64,000 nt of DNA, taken from the NCBI RefSeq assembly GCF_037963145.1, contig NZ_CP150144.1, forward strand, positions 2,356,001-2,420,000. The letters run 5' to 3'. The notes under the pieces are model-generated. The model was not told where the DNA came from, searched no databases, and saw only the letters and a program-made list of their open reading frames with translations. The position numbers and the translations under genes were made by a program. Source of the DNA: Oceanobacillus sp. FSL K6-2867 (GTDB taxonomy: Bacteria; Bacillota; Bacilli; Bacillales; Amphibacillaceae). Positions 18,067-27,751 of this stretch are shown piece after piece. Within the stretch, counting starts at the first letter, position 1, and every line of letters starts with the position of its first letter.

Positions 18067-19047
18067 CTATATTTCATCCGTGAAAAATATATTCTCTTTT
18101 TTTCTAGCTTTCTCTAAGGCTTTTACTATATGACCACTGCGATTTAATAACACATCATGGTATTTTATATCATTTTCTTCAATCATCTTTACAAAACTCT
18201 CGAACTCATATACCATATCTAATTCAGTTCCGGTTTGTCTAAGGAGCTCTGTTTCCTTTGTTTTTCGATCATAAAAGTGGAGTGTAGTGATTGGAGCAAG
18301 ATGGTCCATTGTTAACGTACCATCTTCTCCATGGATTTCAGATGGAATGGTACCTTGTGCTATTTTTGAACACATAATGGTAACGTTAAAATCGGAGTAC
18401 ATCACAATCAAAGTTCCGCTTCCATCTATTCCATTTGCTAGCTTTACTGGAAAGTAAGCAATATCGATTGGTTCTCCAAATAAATCAATTGCCATACTCA
18501 GCGGATATATACCTAAATCCATTAATGCTCCACCGGCAAATTCCTTAGAAAAGATATTTGGAATGTTGCCCTTTTTGAACTCATCATACCGTGAAGAGTA
18601 TTGCACGTACTGTAACATAACGCTTCTAATTTGCCCCGCCTTTGATAATGCTGCTTTTAGTGTATAGTAATTGGGGGTAAATAAATGCCGGAGTCCTTCA
18701 AAGATAAATACTCCTTTATTGCTTGCTTGCTCTTTCAATGCTTGCCATTGTTGTTCAGTATAGACCAGTGGTTTCTCGCAAAATACATGCTTTCCTTGGG
18801 CGATGCTTTTTCGTATATGCTCATAATGTAAAGTGTTTGGAGATGCTATATAGATAAAATCAATTGGTTCCTGCAGCATCTCATCAATATCGGTGAACCA
18901 TTTCACTGCCCCGTTATCTTCAGCAAACTGTTTTGCCTTTTGGGGTGATCTGGAATAGACAGCGTGAAGATGTGCTCTGCCAGATGCATTCGCAGCTTCA
19001 ATGAATCTTTGTGTAATCCAGCTAGTTCCGATTGTGGAAAAATACAT
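18067..19047 (-). CDS. Gfo/Idh/MocA family NAD(P)-dependent oxidoreductase
   Basis: About 326 residues. An N-terminal Rossmann domain (FSTIGTSWITQRFIEAA) is followed by FIYIASPNTLHYEHI and the catalytic EKPLVYTEQQW motif (about 92-102), then the GFO_IDH_MocA C-terminal sheet domain beginning FAGGALMDLGIYPLSMA. The family acts on diverse sugars or their derivatives; the exact substrate is unknown. No regulon box is present upstream, so it may be a neighbour without a role in one-carbon metabolism. The start at 19047 fits the AAAGGA site; the earlier ATG overlaps it. Confidence 0.8.
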   Translation of the reverse strand: MYFSTIGTSWITQRFIEAANASGRAHLHAVYSRSPQKAKQFAEDNGAVKWFTDIDEMLQEPIDFIYIASPNTLHYEHIRKSIAQGKHVFCEKPLVYTEQQWQALKEQASNKGVFIFEGLRHLFTPNYYTLKAALSKAGQIRSVMLQYVQYSSRYDEFKKGNIPNIFSKEFAGGALMDLGIYPLSMAIDLFGEPIDIAYFPVKLANGIDGSGTLIVMYSDFNVTIMCSKIAQGTIPSEIHGEDGTLTMDHLAPITTLHFYDRKTKETELLRQTGTELDMVYEFESFVKMIEENDIKYHDVLLNRSGHIVKALEKARKKENIFFTDEI

Positions 19048-19325
19048 TTTTATCATCCTTTTACTTCTAGTGATTACAGTAGAAATAAGGTGGTATAAAT
19101 AAATCTGTAATATATAGCATTTTATAGTTAATTATTAAATCAACAGAATATATCCAGCCATTAATTGAAATATCGAAGCGGTATATTATAATTACTAGGA
19201 ATTATATTATCACGGTAAATTAATGGATATACTCCGCTTATAATATTCTGACCAATCAAAATAGATTTTATCTGTCTAATATTCGGTCTTCTAAACTGGT
19301 AAATATAGAATGTGCAAGTTTCCGG

Positions 19326-20306
19326 TTACTCTTTATGATAAGACTCAATGAATTGTAGTTTATTATTATTTTCTCCAGTTGCCAGGAAAGACTGGGTCCT
19401 GATTAAACCATTTTCTTGCTTTCGAACACCTTTCAAAATATGCTCATCAGAAATTGCTGTTGCAACAAAGAGACATTGATCAGATTTAACAATTTCATCT
19501 AAAGTTAAGACTTTTTCAGGATCAGGTAATCCCATTTTTATACAGCGGTCAATTTCTGCTTGATTTTGAGGAGCTAGTTTACCCTGAAAGTCGCCACCTA
19601 GACATTTTAATGCAGTTGCGGTGATTACCCCCTCTGGTGCTCCACCTGTACCTACTAGTATATCTACATCAATACCTTCAATGGCTGTAGTTATTGCACT
19701 CGTAATATCTCCATCAGTAAACAGCTTAACACTAGCACCTAAATCAAGTACTTCCTTAATGAAGTGTTCGTGCCGCGGTCTGTCCTGGATTATTACTGTT
19801 AATTCTTTTACATCTTTGCCGAGAGCACGAGCGACGGAATACATATTTTCTGTTAAGGATGCTTCAATATTGATCGCTCCTTTTGCTTTTGGTCCGACAG
19901 CTAATTTTTTCATATACATGTCTGGAGCGTGCAGCAAGCTTCCTCCAATAGCTGCCGCAATAACAGCGATTGAGTTATTTTTACCTTTGGATAAAGCGGT
20001 AGTCCCATCTACGGGGTCAACTGCTATATCTATTTCTGGTCCTAGCCCTGTCCCGAGCTTTTCGCCGATGTAAAGCATGGGGGCTTCATCCATCTCACCT
20101 TCACCAATAACAATTGAAGCTCTCATGTTAATAAGGTTTAACCGATTTCGCATGGCTTCTGTTCCAGCGTCATCAGCTTGAATTTTATTTCCTTTCCCTT
20201 TCCACGGAAAAGCAGCAATAGCAGCCTGCTGCACCACGTCGAGAAAATCCAGGGCCAGCAATTTAACGTCTTGTTTACTAATTACATTGGTTTTTAATTC
20301 ACTCAT
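19326..20306 (-). CDS. glpX: Class II fructose-1,6-/sedoheptulose-1,7-bisphosphatase
   Basis: 326 residues, GlpX family. Metal and phosphate-binding blocks are VIGEGEMDEAPMLYIGE (about 51-67) and IDIAVDPVDGTTALSKG (about 77-93), with LVGTGGAPEGVITATALK further on. With Fba and Tkt and no transaldolase in the window, it is likely to hydrolyse sedoheptulose-1,7-bisphosphate for ribulose-5-phosphate recovery, as proposed in Bacillus methanolicus. The start MSELKTN follows TAGGAGG. It has its own HxlR-type promoter (box 3) and is separated from upstream pfkA by a terminator. Confidence 0.93.
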   Translation of the reverse strand: MSELKTNVISKQDVKLLALDFLDVVQQAAIAAFPWKGKGNKIQADDAGTEAMRNRLNLINMRASIVIGEGEMDEAPMLYIGEKLGTGLGPEIDIAVDPVDGTTALSKGKNNSIAVIAAAIGGSLLHAPDMYMKKLAVGPKAKGAINIEASLTENMYSVARALGKDVKELTVIIQDRPRHEHFIKEVLDLGASVKLFTDGDITSAITTAIEGIDVDILVGTGGAPEGVITATALKCLGGDFQGKLAPQNQAEIDRCIKMGLPDPEKVLTLDEIVKSDQCLFVATAISDEHILKGVRKQENGLIRTQSFLATGENNNKLQFIESYHKE

Positions 20307-20353
20307 TAGAATCCTCCTATGCTTTTTATTTCGTCGCGATCTGTACAATATTA

Positions 20354-20407
20354 ATTATAACCTGTACGTTCCAAACTTATAAGTATGCACTTTAATAACA
20401 TATAGTG
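20354..20407 (-). promoter_or_regulatory. Formaldehyde-regulon promoter (HxlR-type box) 3, before glpX
   Basis: On the minus strand: CACTATATG, 5 nt, AAAGTGCATACTTA (plus coordinates 20380-20393), then TATAAT (20354-20359) at the standard spacing. Confidence 0.85.
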
Positions 20408-20444
20408 CCGAAATAGATACTATTGGAAGAAATCGTACGGTTTG

Positions 20445-20484
20445 TAGAAAAGAACCGACTTCCTTTAATCCTGGAAATCGGCTC
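20445..20484 (-). terminator. Terminator of the zwf-gnd-HAD-pfkA operon
   Basis: On the minus strand GAGCCGATTTCC pairs with GGAAGTCGGTTC and is followed by TTTTCT. Confidence 0.85.
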
Positions 20485-20520
20485 CTCGAGATAAGCCTGA
20501 TTCATATAAGCTTCTTACTA

Positions 20521-21480
20521 TTATATTGATAGACTCCTTGCTAAATGGTAGATAGATAGGTCAATACTATGTTTTTCCTCAGCTGCCTCTTCAAAAGATG
20601 TATAAATGAGTTTGCCGTTTTTAAACCCAACCATTACACCATTTTTGCCTTCTATTAATAAATCTGCAGCTTTTGCTCCCATCTGACTGCTTATCATTCT
20701 ATCAAAGGCACTTGGCGCGCCACCTCGCTGGAGATGGCCGAGAATTGAAACCTTTGTGTCATATCCAGTTTCCTTTTTAATCAATTCTCCTATTTCTATA
20801 CCTTTGCCGACGCCTTCTGCAACAACAATGATACTATGCATCTTACCGCGCAATTCTCCTTGTTTTACTCGTTCAATCACGTCCGTCGGATCGTAACCAA
20901 CCTCTGGGATAATAATCGATTCTGCTCCCGTACACATCCCGGCCCAAAGGGCGATATCTCCTGCATCGCGTCCCATAACTTCAATAACGTAGGTACGTTC
21001 ATGAGATACCGCTGTGTCACGAATCTTATCAATTGCTTCAACTGCTGTGTTTACAGCTGTATCAAATCCAATCGAGTATTCCGTTCCAGCAATATCATTG
21101 TCAATAGTTCCAGGTATGCCGATTGTCGGTAATCCATGATCGTTTAGTATCTTGGCAGCTTTAAACGAACCATCCCCGCCAATAATAATCAGACCATCAA
21201 TACTATTTTCATTTAATTGATTTAATGCTTGCTGCTGTCCCTCAGCTGTCTTGAATTCCTCACAGCGTGTGCTCTGTAACATAGTTCCGCCTCGATGAAT
21301 AATGTCACCGACACTTCCAAGATCCATGGGAATAAAATCTCCGCGTATTAATCCCTTCATACCATTTTGAACACCATAAACCTCCAGTCCCTTGAAAAGG
21401 ACTCTGCGAACAACCGCGCGAATAGCGGTATTCATGCCCGGAGCATCACCACCACTAGTTAATACAGCAATCTTTTTCAT
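20521..21480 (-). CDS. pfkA: ATP-dependent 6-phosphofructokinase
   Basis: 319 residues when started at MKKIAVLTSGGDAPGMN, the standard bacterial PfkA length. ATP site IIIGGDGSFKAA, catalytic GIPGTIDNDIAGTEYSIGFDTA (about 122-143) and the allosteric-site region RGGAPSAFDR are present. It phosphorylates fructose-6-phosphate from HxlB. PfkA may also phosphorylate sedoheptulose-7-phosphate in RuMP organisms. Last gene of a minus-strand run zwf-gnd-HAD-pfkA; no promoter box lies between these genes, so all should depend on the box ahead of zwf. Confidence 0.95.
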   Translation of the reverse strand: MKKIAVLTSGGDAPGMNTAIRAVVRRVLFKGLEVYGVQNGMKGLIRGDFIPMDLGSVGDIIHRGGTMLQSTRCEEFKTAEGQQQALNQLNENSIDGLIIIGGDGSFKAAKILNDHGLPTIGIPGTIDNDIAGTEYSIGFDTAVNTAVEAIDKIRDTAVSHERTYVIEVMGRDAGDIALWAGMCTGAESIIIPEVGYDPTDVIERVKQGELRGKMHSIIVVAEGVGKGIEIGELIKKETGYDTKVSILGHLQRGGAPSAFDRMISSQMGAKAADLLIEGKNGVMVGFKNGKLIYTSFEEAAEEKHSIDLSIYHLARSLSI

Positions 21481-21601
21481 TTTCATTTCCTCCATAATAG
21501 TAATGTCATATCTGCAATTGTTATATCAACCAAAAGGTAAAAGTCTAAGACGATATTTGATTGTGAATTAGCTATACCATATTGTAAATTACAGGAAGTT
21601 T

Positions 21602-22429
21602 CTATAAGGGATTATAATTTATATTCCTACCGGATAATTGTAAAAGGTATTCCACTGCATGAGAAAATCCATCTTCATCATTTTTTCCCGTTACAAAATC
21701 CGCTTTCCGCTGAATATGAGAGGGAGCATTACCCATAGCAATTGAAGTAGTCGCTACTTCGAATTGTGTAAGATCGTTATCTCCGTCACCAATTGCATAA
21801 ATTTCATCAAATGATAGATCCATTATTTGTTGATAACGTAATAATGCTTTTCCTTTTTGTGCTTCCTTTGACGTGATTTCCACATTGTTAGGAAAGGAAG
21901 AAGCTATTGAAATATCTGGTATAGCACCGAGTACTTCCTTTACCTTTTCAATTTTATCCAGTTGACTATAGTGTGCGAAGGCGATCAGTTTATAGATTTT
22001 AAGATTGTATCTGTTTAGAATCGCACTATAATCACATTCTCGAAATAAAGAATCGATTTCTTCTTTGCTTTTTTGGTGTAAGGTTGGCAAAGAAGCTGGG
22101 AAGTTTCCGTGATTCGTATACACAAGAACTTCAACACCGACTTTTTTCAGTAAGGGAAATATCATTTTATAAATCGAAACAGGTATGGTAGCTTCATACA
22201 AAACCTCACCGGATTTAGAGTATAAAACAGAACCATTCATACAGAAAATTGGAAAGTCCCTGTTTTCTAATTCCTTAAATTTAATGACATCCTTATAAGC
22301 ACGGCCTGTATTAATAATAACTTCATATTCTTCCTTTTGTAATTGGTTTAAAGCTATGTTACTTTTCTCGGTTATTTCATGGTGGGAATTTAATAAGGTG
22401 CCATCTAAATCAATTGAAAAGCATTTCAT
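21602..22429 (-). CDS. HAD superfamily hydrolase, Cof/YidA type
   Basis: 275 residues. HAD motif I is FSIDLDGTLLNSH (residues 4-16), motif II is INTGRAY (about 59-65), a Lys lies in AQKGKALLR, and motif IV is YAIGDGDNDLTQFEVA (about 210-225). The large C2B cap between motifs II and III is typical for sugar-phosphate and flavin phosphatases of this subfamily. It lies inside the zwf-gnd-HAD-pfkA run; removal of an inhibitory sugar phosphate or a 6-phosphogluconolactone side product would fit, but this is inference. Confidence 0.85.
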   Translation of the reverse strand: MKCFSIDLDGTLLNSHHEITEKSNIALNQLQKEEYEVIINTGRAYKDVIKFKELENRDFPIFCMNGSVLYSKSGEVLYEATIPVSIYKMIFPLLKKVGVEVLVYTNHGNFPASLPTLHQKSKEEIDSLFRECDYSAILNRYNLKIYKLIAFAHYSQLDKIEKVKEVLGAIPDISIASSFPNNVEITSKEAQKGKALLRYQQIMDLSFDEIYAIGDGDNDLTQFEVATTSIAMGNAPSHIQRKADFVTGKNDEDGFSHAVEYLLQLSGRNINYNPL

Positions 22430-22478
22430 TTTTCTCCCCCCTTATTATTTAAGGCTTCCTCTTATAAAATTATCGTGA

Positions 22479-23888
22479 TTAGAACCAGTTTGTATGGAAT
22501 GTACCTTCTTTGTCTTTGCGCTCATACGTATGGGCACCAAAGTAGTCACGCTGAGCTTGAATTAAGTTTGCTGGCAGGTCTGCTGTACGATAGCTGTCAT
22601 AGTAAGCAACCGCGCTTGAGAAGGTTGGTACAGCAATACCGTTTTGTACTGCTAGTGCAACGACTTCACGCAATGCTGACTGGTAGTTCTCCACAATCTC
22701 TTTGAAATAGGGATCCAGCATCAAGTTAGCCAGTTGTGGATCGCGGTCATATGCCTCTTTAATTTTTTGCAGGAAGTTTGCACGGATAATACAGCCACCG
22801 CGCCAGATCATCGCAATATCACCATATTGCAGATCCCAGCCATTTTCCTCAGAAGCTGCACGCATTTGGGCAAATCCTTGAGCATAAGAAACAATCTTAC
22901 TCATGTACAATGCTTTACGAACCGCTTCGATAAGCTCTTCACGGCTGCCTTCATGCTTTTGTATGCTTGGACCAGAAAGTTCTCCACTTGCTTTCACACG
23001 TTCGTCTTTTAAGGATGAAATAAAGCGAGCAAATACAGATTCTGTTATAAGTGGCAGTGGAACACCAAGATCTAAAGCATTCTTACTTGTCCATTTACCT
23101 GTTCCTTTTTGACCTGCTTTATCCATGATGACTTCTACTAAAGGCTTTCCTGTTTCATCGTCTGTTTTTGTAAAGATATCTGCAGTAATCTCAATTAGGT
23201 AGCTGTCAAGCTCACCTTTATTCCACTCGGTAAATACTTCATGCAGCTCCTGTGCTTCCATGCCGAGTACGTTTTTTAAAATATCATATGCTTCTGCGAT
23301 TAATTGCATATCACCGTATTCAATGCCGTTGTGCACCATTTTCACAAAGTGCCCAGCACCATTTGGTCCGATATAGGTCACACATGGATCACCATCCACT
23401 TTTGCAGAAATCGCTTCAAAGATAGGTGCAACAAGCTCATAAGCTTCCTTCTGTCCACCAGGCATCATGGAAGGTCCGTTAAGTGCTCCTTCTTCTCCGC
23501 CGGAAACTCCTGTTCCGATAAAGTGAATGCCTGTTTCATCAAGCATTTTATTGCGGCGCATCGTATCCTCAAACAAGGTGTTTCCGCCATCGATCAGGAT
23601 ATCGCCTTTTTCCAGATAAGGCTGTAAAGATTCAATGGTTGCATCTGTTGCAGCTCCTGCTTTAACCATCAATAGAATTTTACGAGGCTTTTCTAAAGAA
23701 TTCACAAACTCTTCAATGGTTTTCGCACCAACAAAATTCTTTCCTTGCGCTTCATTAGCCAGGAAGTCCTCTGTCTTTTCATAAGAACGGTTGAATACTG
23801 CTACAGAGTTTCCTCTGCTTTCAATATTTAATGCTAAATTTTTCCCCATTACCGCTAAACCGATAACACCAATTTCCTGCTTATTCAT
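22479..23888 (-). CDS. gnd: 6-phosphogluconate dehydrogenase, decarboxylating
   Basis: 469 residues, standard length. N-terminal NADP fold [18 protein letters not shown] with NRS after the second strand (NADP type), active-site [18 protein letters not shown] (about 182-199) and GTGKWTS (about 260-266). It oxidises 6-phosphogluconate to ribulose-5-phosphate and CO2. With zwf it forms the dissimilatory arm of the RuMP cycle, burning formaldehyde to CO2 while making NADPH and regenerating the acceptor. Located 93 nt downstream of zwf in the same operon. Confidence 0.96.
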   Translation of the reverse strand: MNKQEIGVIGLAVMGKNLALNIESRGNSVAVFNRSYEKTEDFLANEAQGKNFVGAKTIEEFVNSLEKPRKILLMVKAGAATDATIESLQPYLEKGDILIDGGNTLFEDTMRRNKMLDETGIHFIGTGVSGGEEGALNGPSMMPGGQKEAYELVAPIFEAISAKVDGDPCVTYIGPNGAGHFVKMVHNGIEYGDMQLIAEAYDILKNVLGMEAQELHEVFTEWNKGELDSYLIEITADIFTKTDDETGKPLVEVIMDKAGQKGTGKWTSKNALDLGVPLPLITESVFARFISSLKDERVKASGELSGPSIQKHEGSREELIEAVRKALYMSKIVSYAQGFAQMRAASEENGWDLQYGDIAMIWRGGCIIRANFLQKIKEAYDRDPQLANLMLDPYFKEIVENYQSALREVVALAVQNGIAVPTFSSAVAYYDSYRTADLPANLIQAQRDYFGAHTYERKDKEGTFHTNWF

Positions 23889-23981
23889 TAATAACTCATC
23901 CCTTCAATTTATGAAAAATTCTTATTCGTTTTCCTTTTTGGTCTAGATTCTAATGATGATTCAACACATAAAGAACTAAAT

Positions 23982-25511
23982 CTACCACCATTTAAATCCA
24001 TCGTCTTTCAATAATTGGTCAGCAGCCTCAGGCCCCATGGAACCTGAAGGATATAAGTGTAAAGGTAGATTATCTTCTTCGAATGCTTCCAATATTGGTT
24101 GAACCCATTCCCAAGATAATTCGAGTTCTCTCCAATGAGCAAAAAAGGTTTGATCTCCTTGAAAAGCATCAAATAATAATAGTTCATAGGCTTCCGGTAT
24201 ATCTTTTTGGCTTTTGGAAAATTCTACTATAATCGGTTCAATCTCACCATCTTTTAATGGATTTCTGCTATTCAGTCGAAAGAAAACCCCTTCATTCGGA
24301 CTGATTTCAATGATCAGAATATTAGGGGGTAAATCCTTATTTTGAACATTACAGGCATCTCCATATGGATTTCTGAATTCAATTACAATACGTGTAGACT
24401 TTTCCTTCAATCTCTTCCCAGTGCGGATATAGAATGGAACTCCACTCCAAAAAGGATCTTCTAACATAATACGCGCAGCAATAAATGTATCTGTTTTCGA
24501 GGCTTCACTAACTCCTTGTTCTTTCGCATATCCTACAACAGGTTTCCCAAGTATTTCTCCATCACTATATTGACCACGTATGACGTCCGAATTTAATCTT
24601 TCTTTTTGTATCGACTGAAGCGATTCCATAATCTTGCTTTTCTGTTTACGGATAGTTTTTATACTAGCGTTTTTGGGCAAATATACAGCTGTCATCATTA
24701 ACATTTGCAGCATATGGTTTTGAACCATATCGCGGATGGCACCTGATTTTTCGTAAAATTCCGCCCTGTTTTCTAAGCCAACTGTTTCACTGGCAGTAAT
24801 TTGCACATTAGCAATATGCTGTTTATTCCATAATGTTTTGATAACAGGATTGGCAAATTTTAGAGCTTCGAGGTTCTGTACCATAGATTTGCCGAGGTAG
24901 TGGTCTATACGATAAATTTCATCTTCTTCAAATGCTACACTTAGTTTCTCGTTTAGCTTTTGGGCGGAAGGTAAGTCCTGCCCGAACGGCTTTTCAATAA
25001 TTAAGCGTTTCCAACCCTTTGTAGAACCCAATCCACTGCTCTCAATGTTCCTTGTAATGACATCAACAAGGTGGGGTGCTACAGATAAATAAAATAAACG
25101 ATTTTCCGGAATGTTTAACTTCTCTTCATTTTCTTGAATAAGGTTCAGTAATTTCCCATACTCTTTATCATCATTTACATCTAAAGAGCTGTATTGGAAT
25201 GATTGAATAAATGCTTCCGTTTTTGGATGATCTGTTGGCGGGCGCCTTGAAAATGTTTCCAGTGATTTTCTTATATGCATTTGGAAAGTGCTATTCGACC
25301 ATTCTCTTCTGCCCAGACCTATAACAGAGAACGAACTAGGGATTTTTCCTTCTAGGAATAAATTATAAAGGGCAGGATAAACCTTCCTTTTAGCTAAATC
25401 ACCTGTTGCTCCAAATAAAACTAAAGTTACAGAATCCAAATCTAAGGAATTTAAGGCGCCTAGATTGGTATCTTCCAAGTTGTTTTGTCTTTCGACAGTA
25501 ATACCATCCAT
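23982..25511 (-). CDS. zwf: Glucose-6-phosphate 1-dehydrogenase
   Basis: 509 residues. NADP-binding LFGATGDLAKRKVYPALYNL (about 33-52), the substrate motif RIDHYLGK (about 198-205) with catalytic His, and EKPFG all present. First step of the dissimilatory RuMP branch. The N-terminus has about 20 extra residues before the Rossmann fold. It leads the zwf-gnd-HAD-pfkA operon and carries the HxlR-type box divergently from hxlR1, whose coding region starts 198 nt away. Confidence 0.96.
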   Translation of the reverse strand: MDGITVERQNNLEDTNLGALNSLDLDSVTLVLFGATGDLAKRKVYPALYNLFLEGKIPSSFSVIGLGRREWSNSTFQMHIRKSLETFSRRPPTDHPKTEAFIQSFQYSSLDVNDDKEYGKLLNLIQENEEKLNIPENRLFYLSVAPHLVDVITRNIESSGLGSTKGWKRLIIEKPFGQDLPSAQKLNEKLSVAFEEDEIYRIDHYLGKSMVQNLEALKFANPVIKTLWNKQHIANVQITASETVGLENRAEFYEKSGAIRDMVQNHMLQMLMMTAVYLPKNASIKTIRKQKSKIMESLQSIQKERLNSDVIRGQYSDGEILGKPVVGYAKEQGVSEASKTDTFIAARIMLEDPFWSGVPFYIRTGKRLKEKSTRIVIEFRNPYGDACNVQNKDLPPNILIIEISPNEGVFFRLNSRNPLKDGEIEPIIVEFSKSQKDIPEAYELLLFDAFQGDQTFFAHWRELELSWEWVQPILEAFEEDNLPLHLYPSGSMGPEAADQLLKDDGFKWW

Positions 25512-25581
25512 ATTAACTCCTCCTTACTATTTATCAATTTGGGTTTAATGACATGGTTAAAAACCTGTTTTCTATATCTTT

Positions 25582-25637
25582 AGTATAATCTCAATACTCT
25601 TTACTTGTAAGTACGCACTTTTTTATTATATAGTATA
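25582..25637 (-). promoter_or_regulatory. Formaldehyde-regulon promoter (HxlR-type box) 4, before zwf
   Basis: On the minus strand: ACTATATA, 5 nt, AAAGTGCGTACTTA (25608-25621), then TATACT (25582-25587). It lies in the zwf/hxlR1 divergent region, so it may also affect hxlR1. A nearby inverted repeat CACTAT/ATAGTG (25648-25667) resembles the outer part of the box. Confidence 0.85.
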
Positions 25638-25708
25638 AAAAATAGCACTATATTATTAATAGTGTAATTTTTAAAATAATTATAAATAACGAGGAGAGGG
25701 GTAAGGAA

Positions 25709-26068
25709 ATGAGACCGTTAAGTAACAGGACGTTTAATTGTGGAAAAGAACTTACGCTTGCTATTATCGGTGGAAAATGGAAAATGCTGATTATGTGGCA
25801 TTTAGGAAAAGAAGGAACCAAGCGATTTGGTGAACTTAAAGCTTTAATTCCTGGAATCACCCAACGTATGCTCGTTAGTCAACTCAGAGAACTAGAAGAA
25901 GACCTAATTATTCACCGCGAGGTCTATCCAGTTGTTCCTCCGAAAGTAGAATATTCATTGACTAAAATGGGGGAAAGCCTGATGCCCATACTTGAATCTA
26001 TGTATGAGTGGGGTAAAGACTACATGGAAAATGTCATAAAAGACGAGGATATTAAAAACATTCAATAA
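25709..26068 (+). CDS. hxlR: HxlR-type formaldehyde-responsive regulator 1
   Basis: 119 residues with a winged helix-turn-helix. It starts [19 protein letters not shown]. Cys is residue 11 and Lys residue 13, the pair that is cross-linked by formaldehyde in Bacillus subtilis HxlR (established knowledge). The core [24 protein letters not shown] is identical to that of HxlR2 (61751-62107); differences are confined to the ends and a residue or two. In B. subtilis HxlR activates hxlAB. Here it stands between the zwf operon and hxlA1 and is the obvious candidate to bind the 13 boxes. A GAGAGGGG site precedes the ATG. Confidence 0.9.
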   Translation: MRPLSNRTFNCGKELTLAIIGGKWKMLIMWHLGKEGTKRFGELKALIPGITQRMLVSQLRELEEDLIIHREVYPVVPPKVEYSLTKMGESLMPILESMYEWGKDYMENVIKDEDIKNIQ

Positions 26069-26129
26069 TATCTTCCATTATAACGTGTCCGACGGTGACT
26101 TATTGAGTCTAAGATTACAGTATAATTTT

Positions 26130-26186
26130 ATACACTATATGAATTTAAAGTGCGTACTTTTATAACTATCTGTCCTACCCTATAAT
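26130..26186 (+). promoter_or_regulatory. Formaldehyde-regulon promoter (HxlR-type box) 5, before hxlA1
   Basis: ACTATATG, 5 nt, AAAGTGCGTACTTT (26147-26160), then TATAAT (26181-26186). Confidence 0.9.
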
Positions 26187-26238
26187 CAGAGTATGCACCA
26201 CACCATAACTATTAATATTCCTAAGAGGAGGAGAATGC

Positions 26239-26880
26239 ATGGAATTACAACTAGCATTGGATTTAGTTAACATTCCGGAAGCAAAAAAAATAGTAGAGGA
26301 GGTACAGGATCATATTGACATCGTAGAAATAGGTACACCAGTTGTTAAAATTGAAGGATTAAAGGCTGTAAAAGAAATCAAAGAAGCTTTTCCTCATTTA
26401 CAAGTACTGGCAGACACAAAAACAATGGATGCTGCAGGTTACGAGGTACTGAAAGCCTCTGAAGCAGGAGCGGATATCGTCACTATTCTAGGTGTTGCTG
26501 AAGATGTATCGATCAAAGGTGCTGTAGAGGAAGCGAAAAAACAAGGGAAGAAAATTCTCGTAGATTTAATCGCCGTAAAGGATATTAAAAAGAGAGCCAA
26601 GGAGCTGGACGCTTTTGGTGTAGACTATATCTGTGTACACACTGGCTATGATTTACAAGCTGAAGGTAAAAACTCCTTTAAGGATCTTGAAACGATCAAA
26701 AAGGTCGTAAAAAATGCCAAAACAGCTATTGCAGGTGGCATTAAATTGGAAACGATACCAGAAGTGTTGAAGTCAAAACCGGACCTTGTTATCGTTGGTG
26801 GCGGTATTGCAAATAAAGAGGATAAAAAGAGAGCAGCTGCTGAAATTCAGAGTTTAATAAAACAAGAAGCGACCGTTTAA
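26239..26880 (+). CDS. hxlA: 3-hexulose-6-phosphate synthase, copy 1
   Basis: 213 residues, OMP-decarboxylase superfamily barrel. It condenses formaldehyde with ribulose-5-phosphate to hexulose-6-phosphate. Visible features: ELQLALDLVNIPEA at the start, VEIGTPVVK, the metal/substrate motif LADTKTMDAAGYE (about 58-70), and VGGGIAN near the end. One of four intact copies. It diverges most at the N-terminus (NIPEAKKIVEEV) and shares its distinctive reading with the dead copy at 29267. The cupin gene follows 132 nt later, with no strong terminator between them. Confidence 0.95.
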   Translation: MELQLALDLVNIPEAKKIVEEVQDHIDIVEIGTPVVKIEGLKAVKEIKEAFPHLQVLADTKTMDAAGYEVLKASEAGADIVTILGVAEDVSIKGAVEEAKKQGKKILVDLIAVKDIKKRAKELDAFGVDYICVHTGYDLQAEGKNSFKDLETIKKVVKNAKTAIAGGIKLETIPEVLKSKPDLVIVGGGIANKEDKKRAAAEIQSLIKQEATV

Positions 26881-27012
26881 AATAGCCTTCTTTGTTGTTA
26901 TCTTGATTAGTTAGTCAATTCTGCAACAAATTAACAGATTATTTTCAAAGGTAAATTAATTTGAATATTATTTATGCAGGCGATAACAAAACGAGATATA
27001 GGAGTGGATAAA

Positions 27013-27405
27013 ATGAGTGAAAGAACAGCAGCACAAACAACATATAATTATTTAAGCCAAAAACCAGGTGTACAATTAATTAAAGCAGGAACATACCAGC
27101 CAAAACCATTAACAAATAAGAGTCAGATTATTGATGTTCCTATCAGCTCAAATCAAAACCAAGTTCAACTTGGGTATTTCAATATGCAGCCTGGCGAGGA
27201 ATTTGAATTCCTTTATGAGTTTTTAGAAATAAAAACAGTTATTGAAGGAAAGATTGTTGTTCGTGATGAACAAGGTAAAAAGTATGTTGCAGAAGAGGGA
27301 GACGTCTTTATTTTCACACCTACATCAAAAGTTATATTTGATGCCGAAAGTGATGGAAAAGCAATTTACACCGCACATCGCCCGCCTGAAGACTCTATGT
27401 TGTAA
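27013..27405 (+). CDS. Small cupin-fold protein 1 (EutQ-like), paired with hxlA1
   Basis: 130 residues. N-terminal YNYLSQKPGVQLIKAG, then a cupin barrel: LEIKTVIEGKIVVRDEQG, VAEEGDVFIFTPTSKVIFDAESDG, IYTAHRPPE. The standard metal-binding His residues of cupin motif 1 are absent, so catalysis by a bound metal is doubtful. Two more intact relatives (28485, 43032) and one decayed relative (40970) occur in the window, all linked to HxlR-type promoters. A sensor or chaperone role, or sequestration of reactive carbonyls, is possible; the function is unknown. The start at 27013 follows ATAGGAGTGG and removes 13 unrelated residues. Confidence 0.75.
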   Translation: MSERTAAQTTYNYLSQKPGVQLIKAGTYQPKPLTNKSQIIDVPISSNQNQVQLGYFNMQPGEEFEFLYEFLEIKTVIEGKIVVRDEQGKKYVAEEGDVFIFTPTSKVIFDAESDGKAIYTAHRPPEDSML

Positions 27406-27489
27406 TTGAAATCGTGATTTAACTCCTAAATTATCTATAATTTGGATGGTTTATTGAGAATGTCGATTTAACAATTTAAAGAAAATTAG

Positions 27490-27534
27490 AAAATGGATTC
27501 GCTCATCGCTTTATGATGATCGAAGCCATTTTTT
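27490..27534 (+). terminator. Terminator of hxlA1-cupin1
   Basis: AAATGG/CCATTT with an inner TTCG/CGAA stem, then a T-run. Confidence 0.75.
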
Positions 27535-27640
27535 GTTATAAAAGGCCTTCTCAAACATTCCCCCTTGTATTTCTTTATTAATTAGCAAAACTATTGAACA
27601 AGCAGATAGTCTCTTTATTCACAATCTATCAGTATATATT

Positions 27641-27698
27641 TATACACTATATGAAATAAAAGTGCGTACTTTTATTATTGAATGTTCTAATCTATAAT
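27641..27698 (+). promoter_or_regulatory. Formaldehyde-regulon promoter (HxlR-type box) 6, before hxlA2
   Basis: ACTATATG, 5 nt, AAAGTGCGTACTTT (27659-27672), then TATAAT (27693-27698). Confidence 0.9.
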
Positions 27699-27751
27699 CG
27701 CCGTAAGCACTATAACATATCTAATATACTTACTGAAAAGGAGGAGAGTCC